NCBI GenBank assembly: GCA_030407315.1
Contig: JALQPE010001138.1
Location: forward strand, 1-12,589
DNA from: Asparagopsis taxiformis
Lineage: Eukaryota > Rhodophyta > Florideophyceae > Bonnemaisoniales > Bonnemaisoniaceae
DNA: 12,589 nt
Direction: 5' to 3'
Below the pieces are notes generated by a model. That model made no database searches, was not told the origin of the DNA, and saw only the letters and a program-made list of their open reading frames with translations. The stretch's first letter is position 1; each line of letters begins with the position of its first letter. The position numbers were made by a program, and so were the translations under genes. Positions 1 to 8,046 of this stretch are shown piece by piece.

Positions 1-700
1 GCGCGCAGTCCGGTGGTGCGAAGATGCGGAATGTTGACTTCATTTGTTGGTTGTGGAGATTTTCGACTTTTGGTCTGTATTGTGTGTAGAATGAAACGAG
101 GGTGAGTGAGTTCTGAGGGTATGCATCGAGAGAAGTGTTTGTTTCGATCTGACTATTGCAGTTGATGCGATATTTATTCATTGGAATCTTATCCAGTCAT
201 GGTGCGTATTGTGTCGAGCGAAGGAAAGTGCGGAAGTTTTGAGAGTATGCTGAGAGGGACATGTGGGTTTTGAGTCCGACTGTTGTTGTTGATTTCGATT
301 TTGTGCAGGTGATGCAGAAATGGTGATGACAGAAGGTAAGTTTCATTGAGCGCCAGGATGTGTTTTGCGAAGATATGGACTGCTGACTTTGATTATTCAT
401 TGCAAGTTTTTTGCATCATGGTTTGTATTGTGTGTAGGATGGATGAGAGGTAAGTAAGGGAGTTTCTAGGATATCTGGCGTGGTAAGCGTTGCTTTTGAA
501 TCTGACTGTTGGAGTTGATGTTGTGTATGTGATGCAGAGTGGTGAACCAGGAACGGCAGGACTGAAGGAGAGTGAAGAAGGATCTCTAAGAAGATGGGGA
601 ATGAAGCTGTGAGGTGTTTCTGGTATGTGTAATATTTTCGGGCATACGATAGAGTGAGAGTGGGTTTCAAGTCGTGTAAGATTTTGCTGACCATGTTCGT
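1..700 (+). repeat. Degenerate tandem repeat with splice-like motifs
   Basis: No convincing long ORF is present. Two motifs alternate along the plus strand. One, around TGTATTGTGTGTAG, is seen near 73-89, 199-215 (decayed) and 419-437. The other, around TCTGACTGTTG followed by GTTGATG, is seen near 147, 270 and 502. Copy spacing is about 125-230 bp, so this is a diverged tandem array. Several copies carry acceptor-like TAG or CAG followed by a short stretch and a strong donor-like GTGAGT or GTAAGT. This could be an intron-rich decayed gene or a non-coding repeat; I cannot decide. The short minus-strand ORFs here are not supported. Confidence 0.45.
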
Positions 701-886
701 GTTTGATGTCTTGATGATTTAATGGGCTGCGGTGGTGTCGAGGAAAGCGGGGATGGTATTGGGAAGGAGCGTATTTTGTAATCTAGTTGTGAGGGTTCTT
801 GAAGTATGTGCGGATGTGATGCATGGCGTTTGTATGGTAGGGAGAACGCGATAGTGATGGAGATGGGTGATCGAAGGTATGCTGAC

Positions 887-1023
887 AGGTATTTTTGTAT
901 TCTGGCTGGTACGTATTCCATATTCTAGCTGGATACATATTCCGTATCCTGGCTGGATACGTATTTCCTATTCTAACCGGGTATTTATTTCCTATTCTGA
1001 CCAGATATGTATTCCCTATTCTA
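887..1023. repeat. 24-bp minisatellite, about 5-6 units
   Basis: The approximate unit is CTGGATACGTATTCC plus TATTCTAG, repeated from about 887 to 1023 with drift between copies. The period of 24 is a multiple of three, so both strands stay open and encode octapeptide-like repeats (RIGNTYPA on minus, SYSDQICIP-like on plus). Neither strand shows other coding evidence, so I call it a non-coding minisatellite. Bases 1050-1150 after it hold nothing I can identify. Confidence 0.65.
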
Positions 1024-1150
1024 GAGAGACGTATTGTATACGAGCAGTTTCCTAAATGAGAGAATAAAATACGGTCCGATATGGGCCCTGAATTTACCAT
1101 CCGCTGTAATTTCTTCCTCCCGGTTTTCCTGATATATTTGTATACTGAAT

Positions 1151-1322
1151 GTCGGGTCCTAGGATCCCGCCAAACGTACTAGAGAAAGTGGATGTCGGGT
1201 CCTAGTTATTCCGCCAAACGTACTAGAGAAAGTGGATGTCGGGTCCTAGTATTCCGCCGTATGGCTAGAAGAGAGTGGATGTCGGGTCCTAGTATTCCGC
1301 CGACGTACTAGAGAAAGTGGAC
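1151..1322 (+). repeat. Tandem array of ~43-bp module (4 units)
   Basis: Units begin with GTCGGGTCCTAG at 1151, 1194, 1238 and 1281, with lengths 43, 44, 43 and 42 bp. Each unit then carries CCGCC, usually GTACTAGAG, and ends in GTGGAT or GTGGAC. The third unit has a decayed GTACTAG (GTATGGCTAG). The module continues, less regularly, to 1448, and is the same family as the array at 11722-11890 at the far end of the window, in the same orientation. Confidence 0.85.
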
Positions 1323-1370
1323 GTCCGCATCCAAAAATTTTTATTTTTTTTTGGACGCGGACGTTCATTT
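1319..1370. repeat. Imperfect hairpin with A/T-rich centre
   Basis: The arm GGACGTCCGCATCC plus A5 at 1319-1337 is followed by a T-rich stretch, then by GGACGCGGACGTTC at 1353-1366. The arms pair over about 17 bp with one G/T wobble. The left arm starts with the GGACGTCC palindrome that recurs in the other repeats. It lies about 190 bp downstream of the minus-strand gene ending at 1559, so a role in 3' end formation is possible but unproven. Confidence 0.6.
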
Positions 1371-1400
1371 GTTCTAGTAAATCTCGGGGCCGACTAGACC

Positions 1401-1448
1401 CGTACTAGAGAGACTGGACGTCCGCGTCCACTTCCGAAAACACAGACG
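1401..1448 (+). repeat. Left copy of 48-bp outer direct repeat
   Basis: This block starts CGTACTAGAG, contains GGACGTCCGCGTCC and ends AACACAGACG. It aligns without gaps to 11843-11890 at about 41 of 48 positions, in the same orientation. It directly follows the ~43-bp array and shares its GTACTAGAG and TGGACGTC elements. Bases 1449-1558 between it and the next gene show no further repeat. Confidence 0.75.
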
Positions 1449-1558
1449 TACCAGTTCACAGATGATAATGAAGAAGAATAAATCTAAATCGCAGCACTCT
1501 ATTGATAATGTACTACATGATAAGCCTTCTAGCCAACGTAACATTTACTGCACTAATT

Positions 1559-2848
1559 TCAACCATCCTCCATTACGCCAAAACCGTTATCAGCAGTGGC
1601 TAGATGGCGCCGCTCCATGCCCCCATACTGTGGGGCATTGATTTCGACATTCAGGTTTGCACTCAGGTGTCCAGCATATGGGTCAACGACGAAAAGTTCT
1701 GCGCCAATTAGTCCTTGCGCAATCACACAATCCATTACAGCACCGAGGTTTGACGTAATATGCGATTGAATCCAATCCTCGGACACTAGAACAAGTGATG
1801 AGCAACGGTTTACATCATCAACGACATGAACAATTCCAGACCCCTCTCCGCTTTGCCACACTTCAACAGCCTCTCTCGTCACAGTACGGCTTGCAAACAC
1901 ATGCCGTGACTGTGCACTAGTCCGCTGTTCGCTCTCGCCAACGTCCGTTTCTTCCCTTGCTTGCGAGCCTTGGAGACAAGACATGCAGTACACCACCATA
2001 CCAACTAATTGCTGAAAAGCTACCCCCACATATTGACTGTACCGCCTTGTAAACTCCTTCTGCCGTGCACCTCCTTTCCCCTTCGGTTCATCCAAACACT
2101 CCACAGTAGTCACTAGCCAAGCATCCAGGCGCGCCAGCGTTAGTATGCTCGTCTCTATGTCCATTACTTGTTCTGGTCGTATCGAATACCCCCTGAAGAT
2201 GTCCAGCACATTCACAGCTACTCGGTTGTTAAACCATGCATCACCATTCACTTCCATTTCGAAGCTGTCAGGAACCATGCCTTTGCTGTATCGCAGCTCT
2301 GAGAACGGTGCCGTTCGCCACCTCCCCATATCCAAATCACCGTTGCTTTCCCGTTTCAAAAGCTTCTCAGACGCTTCGCGCTTTTGATCCTCTCGCTCGT
2401 CCATCTCAGCTCGCGTCGTCAGCATCGTGCATCTAGACATTAATTTCGTGTACCCCAGCGAACCGAACAATCTGTCCCTCGCATTACGCTTCCGTGCACT
2501 CATCACGTCGGACAGTTTCTGCGTCACCTTCACTTTCAATTCCTTGCTCCCCGCCACAGCCTCTTGACAGCACACACGCTGCTCCTCATCGGAAAACACA
2601 TCACACCACGGACTTTGACGCAGTACGTGTCGCACCAAGTCATTCAGCAGATCACTCTCGTCCCTGTACGAAGGTGTATACCACTGCAGATTCTTGATGA
2701 TATAGCCCGGAGGGGTAGCAATATATCCTACACCGTTTTCGCTCCAAAGTGCCCTTCTACCGGCTCTACCTCGATGGTACGTCCAGTCCAACGTCTCTGC
2801 GTTTGTTCCGCTATAGGGTCCAGCTCCATAGTCTCGTTCTTGCACCAC
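1559..2848 (-). CDS. C-terminal part of frameshifted coiled-coil gene
   Basis: This is a 429-codon open frame ending in TGA at 1561-1559. I do not recognise the family. The first visible codon that could initiate is GTG, so this is more likely the 3' part of the gene that begins at 3842 than a gene on its own. Roughly the first 40 codons overlap the preceding frame, and the true join lies somewhere in 2728-2848. The reading contains a Trp/Cys-containing helical-looking stretch (SPWCDVFSDEEQ near residue 78), a basic segment (SARKRNARDRLFGS near residue 117) that could bind nucleic acid, then mixed alpha/beta-looking sequence. No transposase DDE triad, reverse transcriptase or integrase motif is apparent. 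It may encode the functional domain that the coiled coil oligomerises. Confidence 0.6.
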   Translation of the reverse strand: MVQERDYGAGPYSGTNAETLDWTYHRGRAGRRALWSENGVGYIATPPGYIIKNLQWYTPSYRDESDLLNDLVRHVLRQSPWCDVFSDEEQRVCCQEAVAGSKELKVKVTQKLSDVMSARKRNARDRLFGSLGYTKLMSRCTMLTTRAEMDEREDQKREASEKLLKRESNGDLDMGRWRTAPFSELRYSKGMVPDSFEMEVNGDAWFNNRVAVNVLDIFRGYSIRPEQVMDIETSILTLARLDAWLVTTVECLDEPKGKGGARQKEFTRRYSQYVGVAFQQLVGMVVYCMSCLQGSQAREETDVGESEQRTSAQSRHVFASRTVTREAVEVWQSGEGSGIVHVVDDVNRCSSLVLVSEDWIQSHITSNLGAVMDCVIAQGLIGAELFVVDPYAGHLSANLNVEINAPQYGGMERRHLATADNGFGVMEDG

Positions 2849-3063
2849 TTTGTCAGGTTTTCCTCAACCGCCCTAAGAACTCCAAGGTATTTCACAGGAA
2901 TGGCTTTCTGTATTTTCGACTTACCGCCACCGTGATCACTGATTCTACCTGTTCTCGCAATTGCAGTAAGGCTGGCATTTTCCGCCTGCAGAGTCTTCAC
3001 CTTAGCCTCCAACGCAACTATCTCCGTGGTGAGCGCCTTGTTTGCTATGTCCTGGCTAAACAC
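2728..3063 (-). CDS. Middle part of frameshifted coiled-coil gene
   Basis: This 111-codon frame has no ATG at its start (the first possible codon is GTG at 3063), which argues it is read only as a continuation. Its first ~40 residues form a coiled coil with hydrophobic or Asn residues every seven (V1, N8, I15, V22, N29) and Leu at d positions. This is in exact register with the heptads that end the upstream frame when the reading moves -1 at an A7 run (3064-3070). After the coiled coil comes a basic, Gly-containing linker and a mixed segment, and the frame stops at 2728 while overlapping the third frame by about 120 bases. Either the gene is damaged, or the sequence has single-base errors, or frameshifting is used. 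Confidence 0.55.
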   Translation of the reverse strand: MFSQDIANKALTTEIVALEAKVKTLQAENASLTAIARTGRISDHGGGKSKIQKAIPVKYLGVLRAVEENLTKWCKNETMELDPIAEQTQRRWTGRTIEVEPVEGHFGAKTV

Positions 3064-3842
3064 TTTTTTTCCAGCTCCGCGATCTTCTTCTTCTGCGCAT
3101 TGATGCGACTCGCCATTAAATCGATGGATTCCGGCGGATGCAACCTCTCTGCCCTCACCGTCCCCCCATCTCCCACGCTATCGGGATTATGATGTCCTCC
3201 ATCGGCAATAGCCTGACGTCGCGGGGGCGTTACGCGCATATTTGGCACCAATGACAGTCTGTTGTGACGAGGCCCGCACTCCGGCTGCTCTCTCCCCTCA
3301 GTACCACCTGACCGCCGATGATAGTTGGCATCCTGTGAACGTTGCTCAGAAACAACATCCCTTGCCGCTATCCTCGGGTCCCTGACTGCATTACCTGCTG
3401 GGGCTGATGTACTCGGCATAGTTGGCGCAGTGGGGGTCACAGCCTCCAGTGTCTCGGGAACCCCCGGCTGGGACTCCGTCTGCAGCACCTCCGCATCTGC
3501 CAACCCGGGAGGAACTACCTTTGCCATAGCACTCTGCCGCAATTCCAACATGTTTTGAGCCACTATCATGTCATCATCATGATGTTCACTGTCCCTGCGA
3601 GCACGCTTGCCTCGGTCAAGCCCCATCTCTCTCCGCGCCGTTCCTCCTTCCTCACTTTCTCGCTGCGGATCCCCAGTTCTGCGCCGGTCCGTCTTGCGAC
3701 TACCGGACCGCGGTTCAATGCTGCCGGTAGGCCCAGACCGCTTCTTCGCACGGGATTGTCGGGCACTCGATACAGCAGCTGCTGACCGGGTTTTCTGGAG
3801 GCCCGGAGGCTTTGGAGCTTTCTTCGCAATACGCGGCGGCAT
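3045..3842 (-). CDS. N-terminal part of frameshifted coiled-coil gene
   Basis: I place the start at ATG 3842 (MPPRIAKKAPK), which has an A at -3 (ATTATG). The frame is open further upstream to 4001, but that extension looks unlike protein. The 265 codons read to TAG at 3045 are rich in Arg, Ser, Pro and Glu, with several basic clusters (KKAPK, RAKKR, KRARR) that could be nuclear localisation signals. The chain is probably disordered until about residue 240, where a heptad pattern begins (Ile at 240, 247, 254). The frame stops seven codons after entering A7. With a -1 shift there, the whole gene 3842 to 1559 would encode about 760 residues: disordered basic N-terminus, coiled coil, unknown C-terminal region. 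It lies downstream of, and on the same strand as, the methyltransferase gene, separated from it by an inverted repeat. Function unknown; a DNA-binding oligomer is a guess. Confidence 0.6.
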   Translation of the reverse strand: MPPRIAKKAPKPPGLQKTRSAAAVSSARQSRAKKRSGPTGSIEPRSGSRKTDRRRTGDPQRESEEGGTARREMGLDRGKRARRDSEHHDDDMIVAQNMLELRQSAMAKVVPPGLADAEVLQTESQPGVPETLEAVTPTAPTMPSTSAPAGNAVRDPRIAARDVVSEQRSQDANYHRRSGGTEGREQPECGPRHNRLSLVPNMRVTPPRRQAIADGGHHNPDSVGDGGTVRAERLHPPESIDLMASRINAQKKKIAELEKKCLART

Positions 3843-4068
3843 AATGAAGCTTTCCCCGAAGCGATGGAACGGGTTGTTGCACGAGATACAAAAAAGATTG
3901 CTGTATAGTGTCGGTAACCACAACGGTCTGCGATGAACGTTCAGGTCAAGTACCGGAGAATACGCCAACAGCCCAGATTGTATACGGTAGGCAGTCATCA
4001 ACAGTATTTAATGAGGTACAATTACAGCTGTCGAGCTAGGCCGCGAGCACCCCTATGTCCGGAAGACG

Positions 4069-4251
4069 TCCTGATTTGAATTAAAATTTGGGCTATTCTC
4101 AAAAACATGCACATGTGAACATGTTTTTGAGATGGGGGTGTGCCGTACGGCACAATCGACCCGCTGAAATCGATGTTTTTTGCAATATTTTTTTCTGCCC
4201 TGAATTGTAGAATTTCTGGGCTGGACAGCAATGCAACTGAGCTGGACATCC
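4069..4251 (-). repeat. Left inverted repeat of cassette
   Basis: The reverse complement of this stretch matches 8047-8226 along its length with scattered mismatches and small length differences in an A run. Landmarks from the outer end are TCCTGATTTGAATTAAAATT, a hairpin with 12-bp arms CTCAAAAACATG at 4098-4131, the 14-bp palindrome GTGCCGTACGGCAC at 4140-4153, an A/T-rich stretch, and GGACATCC at 4244-4251. Similarity to the tandem copies further right continues a little inward (GGGCGTCCATTTCAA). Confidence 0.9.
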
Positions 4252-4459
4252 ACCGGGCGTCCATTTCAACTTGGTCGTGTATTTTGCATCTGCACGCATA
4301 ACAGCATCCAAGCAGTCAGGTTCACTGCTCGGACGAAGTGCACCTGGAGTGTGAACGATTGGTTTTTGACAGGCGAGTACTGCTGAATAGGTTTCACCCT
4401 GGACTAATGGTGGCTGGACATGCTGCATTATATGATATACTTCAACTCTGGAACGTAGC

Positions 4460-4465
4460 TTTATT
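4460..4465 (-). promoter_or_regulatory. Poly(A) signal of methyltransferase-SET gene
   Basis: TTTATT on the plus strand reads AATAAA on the minus strand, 31 bases after the stop codon of the gene ending at 4497. Its position fits a canonical eukaryotic poly(A) signal. Confidence 0.5.
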
Positions 4466-4496
4466 TGTAGTCGAAATGAAAACATCTTTCGTGACC

Positions 4497-7400
4497 CTAA
4501 TTCCATGCTCTAAACGCTGTCCCATAATGAACGTAGAGCTCCTGCCCTGGACGGATATCGCGGATTGCACGTACTACAATGATCTTCGGATTTTCTAGGT
4601 CCTTCGCCTTGAGCTTCTTCCCCGTCGAACCGCTGCTGTAGTTCTCGACAAACTCGACGTTGGCCATCCGCCTGGTGTCTTCCGCCGGAGTGTCCTCACC
4701 TCGCAAATACCGCGGGTCGTTGATGAACTGCGCCGAACAGAACGGAGCCGGAACAATCCAAATTGGATGCTCGATGTTTTCGTCGTCCTCCGCTGTTGCA
4801 TACAGCTTGATGGCATACATCAAGAATGTTTCCTTCGTTATCGCCATGTGACCCTCTCCGTACGCGAACCTCATCGACTCCTTGCTCATATCAGAGTACA
4901 CAACAGTTCCGTAGTATGCACATACTTCGTCGCCAACATTAAATGTCTGTTCAGCGAAGAGCCCTCTTCCTGCATTTGGATGCTTAATCAGCGATGGTCG
5001 AACGCTCAATTTTTTCGCAACACAATCGTGTGCCCGCATCACGCGAGGGTTTTCAGTTTGCAACCAGCGGCGCAGGGAAGGTGGCCAATAATGTACCGGT
5101 TTTTCCATGTGCTCGTGCGACGCAATCGACTCTGGGCACAGCTGCCAGAGGTACTGCCGAATATATTTCGGGAACCTCTGGTACAGGGGAAGGCCAGGTG
5201 GGGGTTCGATGATCCTGCGTTCCCTCTGTGTACGCATCGTGACAGAGGGGGACGCCAAGAACTTCTCAGCACTCTGTTTCGCTTCTGTCGTGACCCTCAT
5301 GTCAGTGTTGTTTGAAAGAATTACACGTGACATGACTGCACACAGCTTTGGAAGCGATCGTGCCACACACAATTTGTCCATGTCACTGCCGACGAAAACA
5401 CGGTGCTCAGGCAAGCTCATAGCTGCTTTTCCCGTTGCGAAAGTGCCAGAGAATGGATCGACAACAATATCACCAGGCTGTGAATGCTGGCTGATCAACT
5501 CCATCATGAGAGCGACGCTCTTCTGCTCTGCACGAACTCTGACCGTAGCACCGGTTGTGCTCCTTGTTCGCCACACCATCTCATTCGAATCGATGGCGGG
5601 CATATTGATGGTGACGTTGCACCACGCCGGGTACGTGCCGTCCATGTATCCGTGGTTCCTATAGGCCACCATCTCGCTTCCGGTCTTGAACGGAACACCT
5701 CGCTTCCAGAAGTGGATAGCGACCTCTGCCATGTTCATGCGTTGGTACCTCTTCCGCCCCGGCATTTGATAGAGGTGCCCAGGTAGTCGGACAAACAACA
5801 GAGGTACCTCGTCAACGAAGAAAACTGAATTCCGAACGACGTCCTCCTCCTCCTCGTCCTCCTCCTCCTCATCCGCACTTTCTTCGCCACTGTGCTGCGA
5901 TGCTTCGGAGTCCGAATTCATGGACGTAACCTCTTCTTCATCCGACCCGTCATCACTGGCAGCAGCATCGGTTGGGCCTTCTGACTGCGGTCCTTTGTAC
6001 GTTTCCAAGTAATGGAACCATTCGTAGAACTGCAAAACGGAGCAGAACACGATGCCGTGGCCACCGGGGCGCAACAGCTCGTCAAACACTTCGATGCTAG
6101 CCTGCATATCTTCTGCAGTTAGCCTGTCGTACGAAGAGTTGGAATCGTTCCTCTTACGACGAACATTGTAGGGCGGATCAGTCAGAATGAGCTGAACGTT
6201 GCCCGTGATGGGCACGTGTTCTCGGCTCTCGTCGGCACTGACCAAATCTTCGAAAGGGACGTCGTACACCCGGCAATACTGACTCATTTTCGAAAGAAAG
6301 TCCTTTGCGAGAGCCTGCCCTTCACTTTCCTGCTCTTCTGTCGCATGGGGTGACGGTGACGGGGGAGACGGCCCTTGGGCAGTAAGACTGGTCCTCCCAG
6401 GTCCAAGTTGAAGCCTGGTTGTGTGTCTTGTCGACGGAACCAAACCTCTCCCTCCTGTGTTGCGACGAGTGGGAGTGTCATCAACCGGCTTGGGGACCTT
6501 TTCTGCGTCCGCGGCTTGTGGTGCCGGGCGGAGGACAGCCATAACGTCTTCGTCGAGGGTGTCAAAGTACGCTGGCAGCTTGTCCGGATTTCCGCTTGAC
6601 AAGTATATTTCCAGCGCCCCCCAGCGGTCGGACTCCGGCCAGGTGTACAGGTCCGGGTTGACGATAAGAAACTGCAACCGGTCGAAGAACTTCCTCACAA
6701 GGTCCCTAAATGCACTGTGCTGCGCACTGGTTCTTGTCTCTACTTTTCCACCATATCCATCAGGATGAGATAGGGGAGCTTTGTCGTGGTAGAGATCTAG
6801 CTTCTGCTCCATCGGTGCGAATAGACCTTCATCGAGCACGTCAAACCAATGCTCACTGCTGTCGAAAATGATGTACGGCGCCATCAACTCTTCGAAGCTG
6901 GAAAACTTTGCGGCGAAGGCCACATCGGTCCAAGCATGGTATAAAACTTGAACCACGTAACAAGCTCGATTAGTGCTTTTCCGATGGGCTGGGACGCGTG
7001 CGGCTTCGTTCCCCTCTTCGGCCGCGTCGCCTATTCGGCGACGCGGCAGGTTCTTGTTGTGATTTCGGATGATAGACAACGCTTGGAAATACATCAATAC
7101 CTCGAACGTTTCCGGTGGAGCAAGAACGAAGGCGCTTGGTTCCCCGCGCTGCGGCGCCTGTAGTGGCGAAGGAAGCATGTTACATCCAATAAGGAAGGTC
7201 TGCGGCACGATCCCAGAAAGGATGCAGTGCTCAACCCATTGCCCGATACGCTCATCCTGTCTTGAAAACTCGGCAATGGGTAATGCCAGACGAACAATCT
7301 GCTTGGCTCGCTCAACGTTCATCTCTGCCATGACGATTTCGGCAACATCCGCCTCGACTCCAGCATTCTTCGAACGACCGCTGAAGGCCATGCTGAGTCG

Positions 7401-7697
7401 ACCTTGCAGCGCCAGAAATTGTTCTTCCGTGCCCTGCGCAACCCAAGCGCCAAGGTCCGCGTATGTGAAACCTCCCGGCTTGTCCGTCAAGTCTGCGAAA
7501 CTTGAGTGGGCGAATAAATCCAGCAAGAGGCGGAGGAAGTCTTTGCCAGCGAGAGTAGTTTCGCGGGCGGCGCGACCTACGTTTCGACGTGTACCCATGT
7601 CACTAGAATCCTCCCAAGGGCTAGCGGGTTCGCGCAGAATTGGCACGGTTGCGTCGTCAACGATCGGATTGCTGTTGCGCCTGCGCTTATTCGTCAT
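4497..7697 (-). CDS. DNA amino-methyltransferase fused to SET domain
   Basis: An uninterrupted 1066-codon frame. The ATG at 7697 has an A at -3 and is followed by a basic tract (KRRR, residues 4-7). Residues ~50-390 are a largely helical region I do not recognise, followed by a Pro/Ser/Thr-rich linker (~391-460). The methyltransferase spans ~470-790: catalytic motif IV is DPPY (507-510), preceded by LILT, and the AdoMet-binding motif I is DPFSGTFATGKAA (747-759) with the following acidic SDMD (771-774). Motif IV before motif I is the beta-class order of bacterial N6-adenine/N4-cytosine DNA methyltransferases (N6_N4_Mtase family). An acidic insert (~581-619) interrupts the domain. The SET domain spans ~898-1061: GRGLFA (910-915), FINDP (991-995), NVEF (1013-1016) and GQELYVHYG (1051-1059) with the likely catalytic Tyr1058. 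No pre-SET or post-SET cysteine clusters are visible. Inferred role: nuclear DNA base methylation coupled to protein-lysine methylation. DPPY fits either adenine or cytosine amino methylation. The gene sits alone between inverted repeats. Confidence 0.92.
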   Translation of the reverse strand: MTNKRRRNSNPIVDDATVPILREPASPWEDSSDMGTRRNVGRAARETTLAGKDFLRLLLDLFAHSSFADLTDKPGGFTYADLGAWVAQGTEEQFLALQGRLSMAFSGRSKNAGVEADVAEIVMAEMNVERAKQIVRLALPIAEFSRQDERIGQWVEHCILSGIVPQTFLIGCNMLPSPLQAPQRGEPSAFVLAPPETFEVLMYFQALSIIRNHNKNLPRRRIGDAAEEGNEAARVPAHRKSTNRACYVVQVLYHAWTDVAFAAKFSSFEELMAPYIIFDSSEHWFDVLDEGLFAPMEQKLDLYHDKAPLSHPDGYGGKVETRTSAQHSAFRDLVRKFFDRLQFLIVNPDLYTWPESDRWGALEIYLSSGNPDKLPAYFDTLDEDVMAVLRPAPQAADAEKVPKPVDDTPTRRNTGGRGLVPSTRHTTRLQLGPGRTSLTAQGPSPPSPSPHATEEQESEGQALAKDFLSKMSQYCRVYDVPFEDLVSADESREHVPITGNVQLILTDPPYNVRRKRNDSNSSYDRLTAEDMQASIEVFDELLRPGGHGIVFCSVLQFYEWFHYLETYKGPQSEGPTDAAASDDGSDEEEVTSMNSDSEASQHSGEESADEEEEDEEEEDVVRNSVFFVDEVPLLFVRLPGHLYQMPGRKRYQRMNMAEVAIHFWKRGVPFKTGSEMVAYRNHGYMDGTYPAWCNVTINMPAIDSNEMVWRTRSTTGATVRVRAEQKSVALMMELISQHSQPGDIVVDPFSGTFATGKAAMSLPEHRVFVGSDMDKLCVARSLPKLCAVMSRVILSNNTDMRVTTEAKQSAEKFLASPSVTMRTQRERRIIEPPPGLPLYQRFPKYIRQYLWQLCPESIASHEHMEKPVHYWPPSLRRWLQTENPRVMRAHDCVAKKLSVRPSLIKHPNAGRGLFAEQTFNVGDEVCAYYGTVVYSDMSKESMRFAYGEGHMAITKETFLMYAIKLYATAEDDENIEHPIWIVPAPFCSAQFINDPRYLRGEDTPAEDTRRMANVEFVENYSSGSTGKKLKAKDLENPKIIVVRAIRDIRPGQELYVHYGTAFRAWN

Positions 7698-7953
7698 AAT
7701 GGAATGAGTGGAAATTCGGTACAGGATGGCGACCGCTCGGCGAGACAGTCAAATTTGACGACGTATCTCGTGACGTTTGCACTCTTTCGTGAGGAACACT
7801 GGTTGATATCGAACGGAACAGAGTATACGGGTACACAGCACTGGAAAGGTCTTGAAACCCGTAACCGTGTAGGTAATAAGTTGTGACGGATACGTGGTAG
7901 AGAAAAATTTTAAAAAGATTGTGATTCCCTGTCTTTGAGTGTTGTACTGCACG

Positions 7954-7983
7954 GCCGCCATGGCGGCTGTGACTGCAGTCACA
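7954..7983. promoter_or_regulatory. Two abutting perfect palindromes upstream of the gene
   Basis: GCCGCCATGGCGGC (7954-7967) and TGTGACTGCAGTCACA (7968-7983) are each perfect and touch without a spacer. They lie about 257-286 bp upstream of the methyltransferase-SET start, just inside the right inverted repeat. Dyads in this position are candidate protein-binding sites in the promoter. The rest of 7698-8046 shows no clear core promoter. Confidence 0.45.
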
Positions 7984-8046
7984 TAGGTTGTCACAGGTGC
8001 ATCACGCTTACCAGGTGAGCGACATCCGGACGGCCACTGGACATGG

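Noticed and set aside
783..1100. Repeat protein encoded by the 24-bp minisatellite
   Set aside because: Both strands are open because the period is a multiple of three; no start context, flanking coding sequence or domain.
2564..3192. Plus-strand ORFs opposite the coiled-coil gene
   Set aside because: Shadows: the minus strand carries the heptad pattern and better protein-like composition.
3843..4001. Upstream extension of the coiled-coil gene to 4001
   Set aside because: The 53 added residues lack the composition of the rest, and ATG 3842 has an A at -3 like the methyltransferase gene start.
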